Source of the DNA: JBFJVD01 sp041624375
GTDB taxonomy: Bacteria > Chloroflexota > Anaerolineae > Anaerolineales > E44-bin32
DNA: 7,876 bases
Assembly (NCBI GenBank): GCA_041624375.1
Contig: JBFJVD010000138.1
Location: 1-7,876 of the forward strand
Direction: 5' to 3'
In this document: positions 7,150 through 7,876 of the stretch, one piece after another
Numbering within the stretch: the stretch's first letter is position 1
Layout of the letters: each line of letters opens with the position of its first letter
The notes under the pieces: generated by a model
The model's database searches: none
The model's input: only the letters and a program-made list of their open reading frames with translations
What the model was told of the DNA's origin: nothing
Made by a program: the position numbers and the translations under genes

Positions 7150-7876
7150 CGGATTCGCAGGCCGGGCAGCTGGCGCGCGATGGCTACCTTCTGCTCCCGT
7201 CGCTGCTCGCTCCAGCTGCACGCCATGCCGTGCTGGCCAGTCTCGAAGATCTTTGGGCCAAGGAGGGCTCCGCCGCCGGGATCGAGAATTACATCGAAAG
7301 CGGTGCCCGGCGCCTGGCCAATCTGTACAACAAGGGCGAGGTGTTTCGTGCGCTCTACACCCATCCTCTGGTCCTTGCGGCAGGGCGTACCGTTCTCGGT
7401 GATGAGATCCGGTTGAGCATGCTCAACGCCCGGGATGTCCCACCGGGATCGGACCCCCGCCAGCCCTTACACACCGACGTTGATGGCGACCTGCGGCCGA
7501 ATACGGGGCAGGCCGATGTCTTCACGGCGATCTGGATGCTGGACCACTTCACACGACGCAGTGGGGCCACCCGCTTCGTGCCCGGCTCACACCGCCAGGC
7601 TGCCCTCCCCTCGGAAGCGCTCGACGATGTCTACGCTCCCCACCCGGACGAAGTCATCCTTGAAGGTCGCGCAGGCGACGTCCTGGTCTTCAACGCCCAC
7701 GGCTGGCATGCCGGCGGGGAGAATCGGTCACAGGGACCGAGGCGCTCTGTGCTCGTGCACTATGTGCGGGCCGGATCGCCCAGCCGGCTGGATCCCGCGC
7801 GCGACCTGTTGCCGGCTACGATCCGCGCGGCCACGCCGCTGGAGCGTCGGCTGCTGGGGCTGGAAGATGGAGACTC
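7137..7876 (+). CDS. PhyH-family Fe(II)/2-oxoglutarate-dependent dioxygenase, 3'-partial
   Basis: This is a predicted cytoplasmic non-haem iron oxygenase of the phytanoyl-CoA dioxygenase family, which usually hydroxylates small molecules using O2 and 2-oxoglutarate. The frame is open from GTG 7137 to the window end (246 complete codons, no stop), so the C-terminus is missing; the catalytic core is complete. The N-terminus has the common T-D-S-Q...D-G-Y-L-L-L-P opening. Iron ligands are H112-T-D114 (H-x-D) and the distal H191 in H-G-W-H-A-G-G-E-N; R202 or R203, after S-Q-G-P, is the likely 2-oxoglutarate carboxylate anchor. Supporting family blocks are I-W-M-L-D (132-136), the G-A-T-R-F-V-P-G-S-H segment (143-152), and G-D-V-L-V-F (180-185). 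The gene overlaps the flippase end by 13 bases and has a good ribosome binding site, so it belongs to the same operon. The substrate is unknown: the family includes ectoine, proline, lipid and natural-product hydroxylases and halogenases. The Asp in H-x-D argues against a halogenase. Confidence 0.88.
   Translation, partial: MARLTDSQAGQLARDGYLLLPSLLAPAARHAVLASLEDLWAKEGSAAGIENYIESGARRLANLYNKGEVFRALYTHPLVLAAGRTVLGDEIRLSMLNARDVPPGSDPRQPLHTDVDGDLRPNTGQADVFTAIWMLDHFTRRSGATRFVPGSHRQAALPSEALDDVYAPHPDEVILEGRAGDVLVFNAHGWHAGGENRSQGPRRSVLVHYVRAGSPSRLDPARDLLPATIRAATPLERRLLGLEDGD

Overview
The window is a GC-rich bacterial stretch, coding almost end to end on the + strand. It holds seven consecutive genes and no sizeable intergenic gap. 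In order they are: an ABC-type peptide/nickel-family substrate-binding protein (5' end outside the window), an APH-like phosphotransferase, two DppB/DppC-type permeases, a nucleotidyltransferase-family protein with a G-G-D-x-D motif, a multi-pass flippase-like membrane protein, and a PhyH-family Fe(II)/2-oxoglutarate dioxygenase (3' end outside the window). No RNA gene, CRISPR array, insertion sequence or convincing terminator was seen.

The organism cannot be named from this sequence. G/C dominates third codon positions, all six visible stops are TGA, and the binding protein has a Pro/Glu/Thr linker before its mature domain. That linker style is common in Chloroflexota lipoproteins, so an environmental Chloroflexota genome is a reasonable guess. 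Actinobacteria-like or other high-GC lineages are not excluded.

Layout: 1-1587 binding protein; a 22-base gap; 1610-2629 kinase; 2626-3606 and 3603-4508 permeases; 4505-5815 nucleotidyltransferase; about 5812-7149 flippase; 7137-7876 dioxygenase. From the kinase onward each gene overlaps the next: GTGA, ATGA, ATGA, probably CTGA, then 13 bases. This implies one transcript with coupled translation.

The binding protein and two permeases form the extracytoplasmic and membrane parts of an oligopeptide/dipeptide-type importer, but no ATPase gene lies in the window. The kinase, nucleotidyltransferase, flippase and dioxygenase are more typical of glycan, glycoconjugate or natural-product loci. The combination suggests uptake of a small polar compound linked to its modification, or a surface-polymer or specialised-metabolite locus. 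This is inference from gene order; no substrate can be read from the sequence. The points most worth a second look are this composition and the lack of any ATG, GTG or TTG start at the expected 5' end of the flippase gene.
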